From Chrysochromulina tobinii (Eukaryota; Haptophyta; Prymnesiales; Chrysochromulinaceae), in assembly GCA_001275005.1 (NCBI GenBank), contig JWZX01000984.1, positions 1 through 11,538 on the forward strand: a stretch of DNA of 11,538 bases. The letters are read 5' to 3'. Position 1 is the first letter of the stretch. Each line of letters begins with the position of its first letter. Positions 1 through 6,410 of the stretch are shown piece after piece. The translations under genes and the position numbers were made by a program. Below the pieces are notes generated by a model, which was not told the origin of the DNA, did no database searches, and saw only the letters and a list, made by a program, of their open reading frames with translations.

Positions 1-184
1 GAAGCCTTCCCGGGCCGGCCTGCGTGCCTTGTCACCCCGGGCGAAACCGCCACGCACCTCAATACCCACACGATCGAAAAGTTCATGGTCAAGGAAATTG
101 CAAGGAAGGAGCGCTCTTGTGCAGGCACGTGCCGAACTCTGTTCAGGCTATTCCCGAGATACTGGAAAAACTACTCACATCACA

Positions 185-1252
185 ATGGCAACTGCTATGG
201 ATTGTCTCCCACACGTGCGCCGCTGCCCGATGAGACGCCCCCATTGGACTGCCCTCTCTGACCATGAACGAGAGAGCCGTGGCGGGAACGTATGCGCAGG
301 TCAAGGCGGCGTGGAGGACGAAGGCGGTAAGTACTCGATTGGTGACTCTGGCGAGGTGCGCTCGCGCAGAAAGATGAAGCACGGCGATATTGATCATGGC
401 CGACCGCCGTCCGTGTGGTTGGCGGCCACGTCAATGGCGAGCATCGACCCGAGGAAGATCGTGGGGGTGTGCGGGGCTCTGAGCGCGTTGATGAAGGAGT
501 GGCCGCAAGTGAGGGCTGTTGTCAACTTGCACGATGGTCCTAGCGACGGCGAGCCACGGGGTGATCCCCGGCGCGGCATCAAATTAGCCGAAGAGTTTAC
601 GCTCGACAACAGGATCACGACAACATGGATCACGGCGCCGAAGGTGCGCTTCTGGATGGTGCTGCATCCCAGCACAGCGCTCATGAAGAACGTTGACTTC
701 GTGTGGCTCTTCGACCCTCACATTGCCATCCACCCGACCCTCAATCCGGTTGGGATGCTCAACTCTGTACTGAGAGCAACGGAGGCGCAGATCGTTTTTG
801 CGGCGGATGTTGGCAATGCCCTTGAGCCGACAGCCACGCCGCCTCCAGCACGGTCTAAACGGGCTGGGCGGGAGGCAGCGGCTGCTGCTATGGCTGCTGC
901 CACGGCTGCCGCCACGGCTACAGCCACGGCTACAGCCACTGCTGCCTCTGTGAGCCATCCACCTCACTGCATAGCCATCACGTCACGCCTCAAGGCCGCG
1001 GCACCCTCGGTTCTGTTTCGGACCTCGGCTTGGGCCCTCTTGCTAGATCGGTTGGAGAAGCCGCACCCATTGAAGCAGGTGGCGATGCCGAACACCACCG
1101 CGGCGGGCGTAGAGCTCCTCGAGCTCATCTGCCAGATGGTATCTCGCACGCAGAACAAACCGGCATGCGTCGAAGTGCGCTTGGCCATCCTATCACAGCC
1201 CCGGCGGTCGCCCCATCCCGTCCGCTCTGCCATCAACGCTCACGCTTGCTAG
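185..1252 (+). CDS. DUF707-family (glycosyltransferase-like) protein; 5' end and 3' end uncertain
   Basis: DUF707 (PF05212) is a eukaryotic family, common in plants and algae, resembling a glycosyltransferase; its substrate is unknown to me. With the ATG at 185 as residue 1, family-like blocks occur in the expected order: VWLAATSMAS (residues 77-86, the start of the domain), VVNLHDG (near 112-118, matching plant LFHYDG), VRFWMVLHPS followed by VDFVWLFDPHIAIHP (near 173-182, matching YDYIFLWDEDL), ITSRLK, and LFRTSAW (near 277-283, matching PVFSRAAW). The acidic DED of plant members reads D-P-H here, so metal binding may be altered. An Ala/Thr repeat insertion separates two conserved blocks. 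Nothing before about nucleotide 410 is recognisable; ATG 374 is an equally good start. A GTAAGT donor-like site at 327-332 hints at an upstream intron, possibly joining a short exon that begins at ATG 264. The 3' end may also be spliced (see 1266-1505). The family call is fairly firm; the exact model is not. Confidence 0.6.
   Translation: MATAMDCLPHVRRCPMRRPHWTALSDHERESRGGNVCAGQGGVEDEGGKYSIGDSGEVRSRRKMKHGDIDHGRPPSVWLAATSMASIDPRKIVGVCGALSALMKEWPQVRAVVNLHDGPSDGEPRGDPRRGIKLAEEFTLDNRITTTWITAPKVRFWMVLHPSTALMKNVDFVWLFDPHIAIHPTLNPVGMLNSVLRATEAQIVFAADVGNALEPTATPPPARSKRAGREAAAAAMAAATAAATATATATATAASVSHPPHCIAITSRLKAAAPSVLFRTSAWALLLDRLEKPHPLKQVAMPNTTAAGVELLELICQMVSRTQNKPACVEVRLAILSQPRRSPHPVRSAINAHAC
899..946 (+). 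repeat. four tandem 12-bp units coding for Ala-Thr
   Basis: Units start at 899, 911, 923 and 935. The two central copies are identical (GCCACGGCTACA) and the outer ones differ by two to three bases. The frame is preserved, giving an Ala/Thr run that extends an upstream GCT-GCT poly-Ala stretch (about 876-900). The repeat sits inside the DUF707 domain between the IVFAADV and HCIAITSRLK blocks, probably in a surface loop. Slippage of a 12-bp unit keeps the frame, so length polymorphism between strains is expected. Confidence 0.8.
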
Positions 1253-1265
1253 CACCCGTGCTCAG

Positions 1266-1505
1266 GTGTTTGCGCACCGGCTACTCCTCACCGACGCTCG
1301 GGCTTTCGAGTCCGAACTCAGGCTTGTCGAAAAGGCACGCGAAAGCCTTCCCCACGATCCGGCTGCTAAGGGCGGTGGCGGCGATGGTAGCTTCCAAACG
1401 AATCCCATGTGCTGGGAGATCACGTCCGACGGCAAGGGCATCGGCCTTGATCGGACTTCGCGCTTCGCGCTCAAGCAGGCAACTGGGTGGCGCGGGCACG
1501 CGTAG
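1266..1505 (+). CDS. possible 3' exon of the DUF707-like gene
   Basis: This open segment is in a different frame from the upstream ORF and has no ATG at its start. It begins just after a pyrimidine-containing CAG (1263-1265) that would make a good splice acceptor. A GTGCGC at 1175-1180 in the upstream ORF, falling between codons, would join it in phase; the resulting intron of 91 bp would be GT...AG. The joined product would replace the Arg/Pro-rich end of the single-exon ORF with about 79 residues ending in a Trp-Arg-Gly-His-Ala tail and a TAG stop. The GTGCGY donor resembles the intron at 7877-7762. I do not recognise the segment itself, so this is inference from splice signals and reading frame only. 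Confidence 0.3.
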   Translation: MFAHRLLLTDARAFESELRLVEKARESLPHDPAAKGGGGDGSFQTNPMCWEITSDGKGIGLDRTSRFALKQATGWRGHA

Positions 1506-1973
1506 ATGTGATCGGCTGGTCATTTATCGACAAGCGCAACGCACGAGCCTCACACGCTAGCACGCGGGGATACCAGTGTGGCTGTGCTCGGCTGCCTAAC
1601 GCTGTTGCTGCCACGCTGCTTCGTCGCTCGCCGTCATCTAGCACTCAGTGTCAAGGTCAGGGTTGTGGGGAGTTGACCCGAATGCGATTCCCAATGGTAT
1701 TTCACAGTGAAATCTGAAGTGCTGAAGACCTCTGTCGTGTGTGGAAATTCATGATGTCACAGTTGGAATGCGCGAATCCCACTCCCAATGGTCTTTCACA
1801 GCCAATGTTTATAATTCGACACCCAAGACACCGGACCGGCGTACATACGGATGCGGTTAACACTAGCTCGGGGACCCCTGGACCCCCTATTATCACAGCC
1901 ATACTCGATCAGCCGCCGGGCCGGGCCGCTTCACAGCGAAATCTGAAGTGAAGGTACATTATTGTGGAAATTC
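1506..1973. other. intergenic spacer with nested direct repeats (5' region of the PPR gene)
   Basis: No convincing gene is seen. The spacer is less GC-rich than the flanking coding DNA and should contain the promoter and 5' UTR of the PPR gene at 1974. Its striking content is the two direct-repeat families listed separately. No TATA box at a conventional distance or known algal promoter motif was identified. Confidence 0.6.
1689..1801 (+). repeat. direct repeat pair, 19 bp, one mismatch
   Basis: TCCCAATGGTATTTCACAG at 1689-1707 recurs at 1783-1801 with a single A-to-C change, 94 bp apart. The tail of the first copy overlaps the start of the longer repeat at 1701. They look like remnants of a local duplication upstream of the PPR gene; a bound regulatory element is also possible. 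Confidence 0.85.
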
Positions 1974-1976
1974 ATG
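1701..1976 (+). repeat. direct repeat pair (21 bp + 14 bp blocks) reaching the PPR start codon
   Basis: The block at 1701-1721 recurs at 1930-1950 with one mismatch (TTCACAGTGAAATCTGAAGT versus the same with GCG). After unlike gaps of 18 and 12 bp, a second block, TGTGGAAATTCATG, occurs identically at 1740-1753 and 1963-1976. The ATG closing the second copy is the PPR start codon at 1974. The two ~55-bp composite units are about 225 bp apart, indicating an old duplication of the 5' UTR/start region. Confidence 0.85.
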
Positions 1977-2015
1977 TCTCTGTGTCTATTCTTGCTTGCG
2001 GTCTCTGCCGCGGCG
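1974..2015 (+). other. signal peptide with ASAF-like plastid cleavage motif
   Basis: The first 14 residues (MSLCLFLLAVSAAA) are hydrophobic with small residues at the end, and the next residue is Phe15. Algae with secondary red plastids use bipartite leaders in which the signal peptide is cut just before a Phe, followed by an Arg/Ser-rich transit peptide. Here the following stretch carries Arg19, Arg23 and Arg27 but also two Glu, and the first PPR repeat begins almost at once, so the transit region would be very short. Plastid targeting is an inference; the alternative is simple entry to the secretory pathway. Confidence 0.55.
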
Positions 2016-4364
2016 TTCTCGGCCGAACGCGAAGCGGGCCGCGCGATTGCGCGCCATGCGAGCGATGGTCAGTGGCGAAAGGCACTCCAGCTGCTGCGCA
2101 CGCTTCCCGATCGCGGCGTGACAGTGAATGTGATCCATTATAATGCAGTCATCAAGGCATGCAGCCGAAGTGGGCAGTGGAAACTGGCGATTGCACTTCT
2201 CCGCGAGATGACGGGGTCAATCAAAGACAGCCCAACTGCCGCCCCCGCGGCAGATGCATGGTCGTTTTCGACGGCAATCTCTGCATTGTCAGCGGCGCCT
2301 CAAGAAGTCGGCTGGCAGACATGTTTGGAGCTCCTCGAGCAGATGCCTGAGGCATCGACTGCCGCACACAATGCTGCACTGCGCCTTGCAGGCCGTGACG
2401 GCACCGCCGACGGAGCCCGCCGCACGCTGCAGATGCTGCGAAAGATGGCCGCCAACGGCCCACCACCAGATCTGCTGTCATTCAATCTTGTAATCAACGC
2501 CTTCAAGGCGCGTGGCGAATGGAAGCCAGCATTGGAACTGCTCGCCGAGCTCGAGATACACGCGTCGCTCCGCCCCGATGTCGTGAGCTACTCGAGCGCC
2601 ATTGCCGCCATCGCACCGACGGGTAATTGGCGGGAGGCGTGCCGGCTGCTTGACCGGATGCGTGCGGCAAATGTGCCCCCAAACGAGTTCTCGTACGGCG
2701 CGGCGATCTCAGCTTGCGACGCAGGGGGTGAGTGGGTGCGGGCTGTGGCGCTGCTTAGGGAGTTGGAGCGGACCCACGCACCCAGTCTGGTGGCCTACAC
2801 TTCAGCCATCTCCGCGTGCGCCAAGGATGGAGCCTGGCAACAAGCTCTGCGCCTGCTCGTGCGGATGCCACTGATCGGCCTTCAGCCAAATGTCATCCAA
2901 TTCAATGCGGCCATCTCGGCGTGTGCGAAAGCTAAGGAGTGGCGGCCGGCGCTCGCCCTGCTCAAGCGAATGCGCGGAGAGGCGAACGCGAACGACAAGG
3001 GGCAGCCACGGCAGCGACGCCGGCGACGACTGTATCCATCTCCTAACGTGGTCAGTTACAATGCGGCCATCTCCGCCTGTGCTCGTGGAGGCGTGTGGCG
3101 CGAAGCCCTGGCCCTCTTGCGCCAGATGCGCACAGATGGTCTGGCGCCCGATATGGTCAGCTACAGCACGGCACTTGACGCATTAGCGAGAGGTGCGCAG
3201 GGTCGTGCAGCGCTCGGAATCATCACCGGCATGCGGCAAAAAGGCATCGAGCCGGATGCGATTGCCTTGTGCGCAGCTTGCAGGGCATGCGAGGCAGCTG
3301 GCGAGTGGCGCGGCGCATTGCTAGTCCTTCGGCCGGCCCTTCAGGCAGAACCCGTGTTTCAGGCACTGCCCGAGACGCGCACGGCCAAGGGCGCTCCTCC
3401 ACAGGGTCCTCGACAGGGCGGAGCGCTGCCGAGGAGAGCCACAGCCGTTGGAGCTGTGAATATTCACAGAGCCACAGCCATTGGAGCTGGCACAGCCTCG
3501 GGTGGGAATGCGGATGTGGCCTCAGACGAGGAGTTGGCGCCGGCCTTTGCTGCCGCCTGTCGTGCCTGTGCCCGCGCGGGCGAGGGGCGGGTGGCTCGGA
3601 TGCTGGCGGATGTCGCCGAAGCTCGAATGGGCAGGCCGCTACCGTCCGCTGTGCTCGCATTGGTTGACGCGGCGGAGGCGGCACCACACACAGCTGCTTT
3701 ACGGACAGAAGCGGAGATAGCCCCGGCGGCGCCGGCGGTGGTAGCGGTGGTAGCGGCAGCAGCAGCGGCTGTGGAGACTGCTGCAGACATGCAAACGCAG
3801 GCGACGCCTGGGGTTCGTGCTGCCAAATCTACTGCACCCCAACAGGGCGTCCGGCCGACGCACGCCTCCGCCCGAGCCAACTTCGTCCTCGAAGGTGCCC
3901 AGGTCTCTTGCACCCATGGCGAGAACGCGTCCTCTGCCGTGGACGTCTTTCTGACGCGCGATGCGAACGGGAGCATCGCTGGCACGGTGGACATTGCACG
4001 CGAAGCTCGGGTGCTCGTGCATGCCTTGCAGCGCCGGGCAGGTTACGTACCTGTGCTCACGGCGGCGCCGGAGCGCTCAGGGCGCGGAGAGCGTCTGAGC
4101 TCTGCGCGGCGGCGGCGGATCCTCTCGCAGCACGCGGAGAAAAAGGCGCTGGCGGCTCAGCTTCGGATGGGATACCCTGCGCCGCGGCTTGAGCTCTCGC
4201 ATCGGATGTGTGCCGACTGCCACGCCTTCTTCCGAGCAGCGGCCGTGGACTCGCAGAGGCCCATCGTTTGCATCGATGCGCGCGTGCGGCACGAATTTGG
4301 CGTCGATGGTCGCTGCTCGTGTGAGACGCCGACGCGCGGAAGAGTGGCCACGACGACATCGTGA
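1974..4364 (+). CDS. plastid-targeted(?) PPR protein with C-terminal DYW-like cytidine deaminase domain
   Basis: Protein of 796 residues in one exon. Residues 1-14 form a hydrophobic signal peptide followed by Phe15 (see separate entry). About 12 P-type pentatricopeptide repeats of about 35 residues run from residue 18 to about 460, with cores such as VVSYNAAISACARGG and a Pro-Asp/Asn repeat end; a basic insertion (QRRRRR) extends repeat 9, and one more degenerate repeat follows near 525. An Ala-rich linker leads to a DYW-type deaminase domain (about 630-790): RAGYVPVL, then HAEKKALAAQL (His720, Glu722), MCADCH (Cys746, Cys749), and a second zinc motif RHEF...GRCSC (His773, Cys781, Cys783). 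In plants this domain converts C to U in organelle transcripts, and the PPR array selects the site. E1/E2 motifs and the terminal Asp-Tyr-Trp are absent. The start is ATG 1974; the in-frame codon at 1962 is TTG. Domain identity is strong; editing activity and location are inferred. Confidence 0.88.
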   Translation: MSLCLFLLAVSAAAFSAEREAGRAIARHASDGQWRKALQLLRTLPDRGVTVNVIHYNAVIKACSRSGQWKLAIALLREMTGSIKDSPTAAPAADAWSFSTAISALSAAPQEVGWQTCLELLEQMPEASTAAHNAALRLAGRDGTADGARRTLQMLRKMAANGPPPDLLSFNLVINAFKARGEWKPALELLAELEIHASLRPDVVSYSSAIAAIAPTGNWREACRLLDRMRAANVPPNEFSYGAAISACDAGGEWVRAVALLRELERTHAPSLVAYTSAISACAKDGAWQQALRLLVRMPLIGLQPNVIQFNAAISACAKAKEWRPALALLKRMRGEANANDKGQPRQRRRRRLYPSPNVVSYNAAISACARGGVWREALALLRQMRTDGLAPDMVSYSTALDALARGAQGRAALGIITGMRQKGIEPDAIALCAACRACEAAGEWRGALLVLRPALQAEPVFQALPETRTAKGAPPQGPRQGGALPRRATAVGAVNIHRATAIGAGTASGGNADVASDEELAPAFAAACRACARAGEGRVARMLADVAEARMGRPLPSAVLALVDAAEAAPHTAALRTEAEIAPAAPAVVAVVAAAAAAVETAADMQTQATPGVRAAKSTAPQQGVRPTHASARANFVLEGAQVSCTHGENASSAVDVFLTRDANGSIAGTVDIAREARVLVHALQRRAGYVPVLTAAPERSGRGERLSSARRRRILSQHAEKKALAAQLRMGYPAPRLELSHRMCADCHAFFRAAAVDSQRPIVCIDARVRHEFGVDGRCSCETPTRGRVATTTS
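3435..3500 (+). repeat. 33-bp tandem duplication inside the PPR gene
   Basis: Two 33-bp units (3435-3467 and 3468-3500) share a 22-bp block, AGAGCCACAGCCGTTGGAGC plus TG, with one mismatch, and diverge afterwards. They encode RATAVGAVNIH and RATAIGAGTAS, in the linker after the main PPR array. Eleven codons per unit preserve the frame. Confidence 0.8.
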
Positions 4365-4840
4365 TCGTGAGAGACGTGACACATGATGCTTGTCGACGCG
4401 CCAGGCCTTACCTGCTCTCGAGTCTGCAGTCTCGACGGCGGCGCCGCCGTGCGCCACTTCTGGAGCGTGTGGATATGGATTTTTACCTATAGTAAACCCG
4501 ATAGCGTAAAGCGTAGGAGCGGTATACGCGGCGGTCCCTACGTGGCCCGCGTTACCTCAAAGCTTTTGTGGATTTGGATCGGACGTCGGATCGGATGTGC
4601 ACGGTTAATATTGCAAGTACCGCTATTTCGACTGCATTCGCGCAGCGGACTAGCGCACAGCTGCACACCGCGGCCGATCATGCTTCGTCGCGGGTTGGGA
4701 GAACGTGTGTGGTTGATCTCGGATCCAACCAGCAGAAAATCCCGCGCGCCGCAGGGTGTAAAGCCGGCTCTCAGCCGGGCCGGTGCGAAAAGCCGGGTCG
4801 AAGCCGACCGGGGTCCGGCCACACATCGTGCATCGACATC
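4365..4840. other. convergent intergenic spacer, 3' ends of the PPR and EF-hand genes
   Basis: No supported gene on either strand. It must hold both 3' UTRs; no AATAAA signal is seen. Small structures noted: GGATCGGA twice (4576-4583, 4588-4595), a short imperfect hairpin at 4711-4730 (GGTTGATC...GATCCAACC), and AGCCGG three times between 4762 and 4796. No tRNA arms were found. Confidence 0.6.
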
Positions 4841-6157
4841 TCAAGGTGCTGCACGCACCACTGGTGGAAGCTTGATGATCACCTTGCTGCGAGTCCGGCG
4901 CCAGTCCTGCCCGTGCATAGGCGCCCACCATTGGCTAGCTCGCTCATTAATGTCCAAACGTTGCGGCGGAAACGTGCTCAGATACGCGAACGGGTTGGCA
5001 CGCAGCGTCGACTTGAGAGCGTAGTTCGAGGACGTGAGACCGTGGCCAACCGTGCTGCTCTGTCCAAGCTCGCCCAGCGGCGTCAGCGTGGTTTGCGACT
5101 GCGATGCAGCCAAGTGAGAACGGAACGACGCCCGCGTCGGCCCTGGCGGCATCAACTGGTGCAACCGCAGCGGCTCGCTCGCCACACGACGCAGGCGTGA
5201 AGGACGCATGCGCTGCCGCAGCAACTTGTTGAGCTCCTTGTACTCAATGGTGCCGCCGCCGTCGAGGTCGAACTCCTCGAAGAGCGCCTCAGCCTCGACA
5301 CGCGTGGCTTCAACGCCCAATGCCGTGATGCCCTTGAAGAATTCGTCCTTGTCAATCAGGCCATTGTGATCCTCATCCCAATCCCGGAACAGATCAATGA
5401 CGCGCACCATATTGGCTGCCAGCACTTCGCGGAGCTGCTCAGCAATCGGTTTCTCGCTCTCGCGGTCGAGCTTGACCGTGTTGGACAGCGCCGCGCCGGT
5501 GCGCTCGCGGATCGTTTCGTCGAGGCGTCGCAGTTCATGTTTCTGCTCTACGATAACGCCTGCAAACTTGCGTAGCCTCTTCTCTATCTCGAAGCGCGAA
5601 ATGGAGCCACTGCGGTCCTCGTCGAACTCTCGAAAGATCTGGTCGATCTGCTGAACCGGCACGTCCGAGAATCCGAGCGTGAGGATCGCACGCCTGAACT
5701 CTTTCTCGTCGACCGTCCCATTGCCATCTTCGTCCCATCGCTGAAAGATCTCTGAGATCTTCGTGACCGAACGAGCGAGTGCGTCACGCATGGAAAAACG
5801 GAGGTACTCATGCTTCTCAATGCGTCCCGAACCAGTGACGTCAAGAAGTCGGAAGCGTTTACGAAGCTCATCCACGGTGTGTTCGCCGGTCTCACGGCTG
5901 CGGACCAGCGCACAGAATTCCCTGAAGTTCAAGCCCACGGCGTCTGGGTCGGCGGCAATATTCCCGATGAAAATGTCCTCATTGTGTTTTTCAAGAGCTG
6001 CATCGTACTCGGCCGCGTTTTGGCGCATCGCTGTCCTGAAGGTCTCTTGACGCTTGAGGGCACGCCGCTGCGGCGGGGGCGGCAGAGGGGGCGGCGGCGA
6101 ACCGCCCGCGTCCATGAACTCGCCTACAGGCTCCTGCGCCGCGAACCCCACTGTCAT
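4841..6157 (-). CDS. calcium-binding protein with five EF-hands
   Basis: Protein of 438 residues, single exon, start at the only plausible upstream ATG (complement of 6155-6157). A Pro-rich segment (about 21-30) is followed by five canonical 12-residue calcium loops beginning with Asp and ending with Glu: 106-117 (DVTGSGRIEKHE), 142-153 (DEDGNGTVDEKE), 179-190 (DEDRSGSISRFE), 261-272 (DEDHNGLIDKDE) and 297-308 (DLDGGGTIEYKE). Loop 1 has Thr where an acidic residue is usual at position 3. A charged, probably helical linker (about 200-255) separates loops 3 and 4, so the hands may form two groups. The last 120 residues carry no recognised domain. No kinase or membrane segment is seen, so it is probably a soluble calcium sensor or buffer. 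It is head-to-head with the FYVE gene and convergent with the PPR gene. Confidence 0.9.
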   Translation of the reverse strand: MTVGFAAQEPVGEFMDAGGSPPPPLPPPPQRRALKRQETFRTAMRQNAAEYDAALEKHNEDIFIGNIAADPDAVGLNFREFCALVRSRETGEHTVDELRKRFRLLDVTGSGRIEKHEYLRFSMRDALARSVTKISEIFQRWDEDGNGTVDEKEFRRAILTLGFSDVPVQQIDQIFREFDEDRSGSISRFEIEKRLRKFAGVIVEQKHELRRLDETIRERTGAALSNTVKLDRESEKPIAEQLREVLAANMVRVIDLFRDWDEDHNGLIDKDEFFKGITALGVEATRVEAEALFEEFDLDGGGTIEYKELNKLLRQRMRPSRLRRVASEPLRLHQLMPPGPTRASFRSHLAASQSQTTLTPLGELGQSSTVGHGLTSSNYALKSTLRANPFAYLSTFPPQRLDINERASQWWAPMHGQDWRRTRSKVIIKLPPVVRAAP

Positions 6158-6410
6158 GATGCCCCCTGACTCGCGCGCGGTGCGAAAGAGAAACGTAAAA
6201 CTCGTCGAGAAAAAGTTCCTGAAACCGTCACAATCGGGTGGCGGGTCGCTCTATCTATTACATCTGGAACCGCAACGGTCAGGGAAGGTCCTTCCCGGAG
6301 CATTCACGGAGCAGCTTTTTGGACACTCCTCTCATGTGTTTGTGTGATTTCTTTTAATGTGTGCATGTGTGAATGTGTGAATGTGAATTGGTGCTTGCTC
6401 TTCGATCAGC
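6158..6410. promoter_or_regulatory. divergent promoter region between EF-hand and FYVE genes
   Basis: Only 253 bp separate the two start codons, so both promoters and 5' UTRs must lie here or overlap. The half next to the FYVE gene is TG-rich. No TATA or initiator motif was confidently identified; the regulatory call rests on gene arrangement alone. Confidence 0.45.
6365..6387 (+). repeat. TG-rich microsatellite, 8-bp unit
   Basis: ATGTGTGA occurs at 6365-6372 and 6373-6380, with a shortened ATGTGAA at 6381-6387, inside a wider TG-rich stretch from about 6335. It ends 23 bp before the FYVE start codon, so it is likely in the 5' UTR or core promoter. Confidence 0.8.

Noticed and set aside
1030-1560. 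Plus-strand ORF of 176 codons overlapping the DUF707-like gene
   Set aside because: Arg/Ser/Pro-rich with no domain, and it overlaps conserved DUF707 blocks in another frame; GC-rich DNA commonly gives such shadow frames.
3464-3994. Minus-strand Ala/Ser-rich ORF of 176 codons
   Set aside because: Mirror of the Ala-rich linker of the PPR-deaminase gene, which has strong homology on the plus strand.
4080-4364. Deaminase domain as a bacterial toxin-type deaminase
   Set aside because: The fold superfamily includes such toxins, but the AGYVP segment, the distal zinc motif and fusion to a PPR array fit the DYW RNA-editing branch.
4681-4830. Possible tRNA or structured RNA in the GC-rich spacer
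   Set aside because: Only a short imperfect hairpin (4711-4730) and AGCCGG repeats were found; no T-loop consensus or cloverleaf pairing.
4383-5200. Two plus-strand ORFs over the convergent spacer and the EF-hand gene's 3' end
   Set aside because: Composition is arbitrary, no motif is seen, and they run antisense into the real EF-hand coding sequence.
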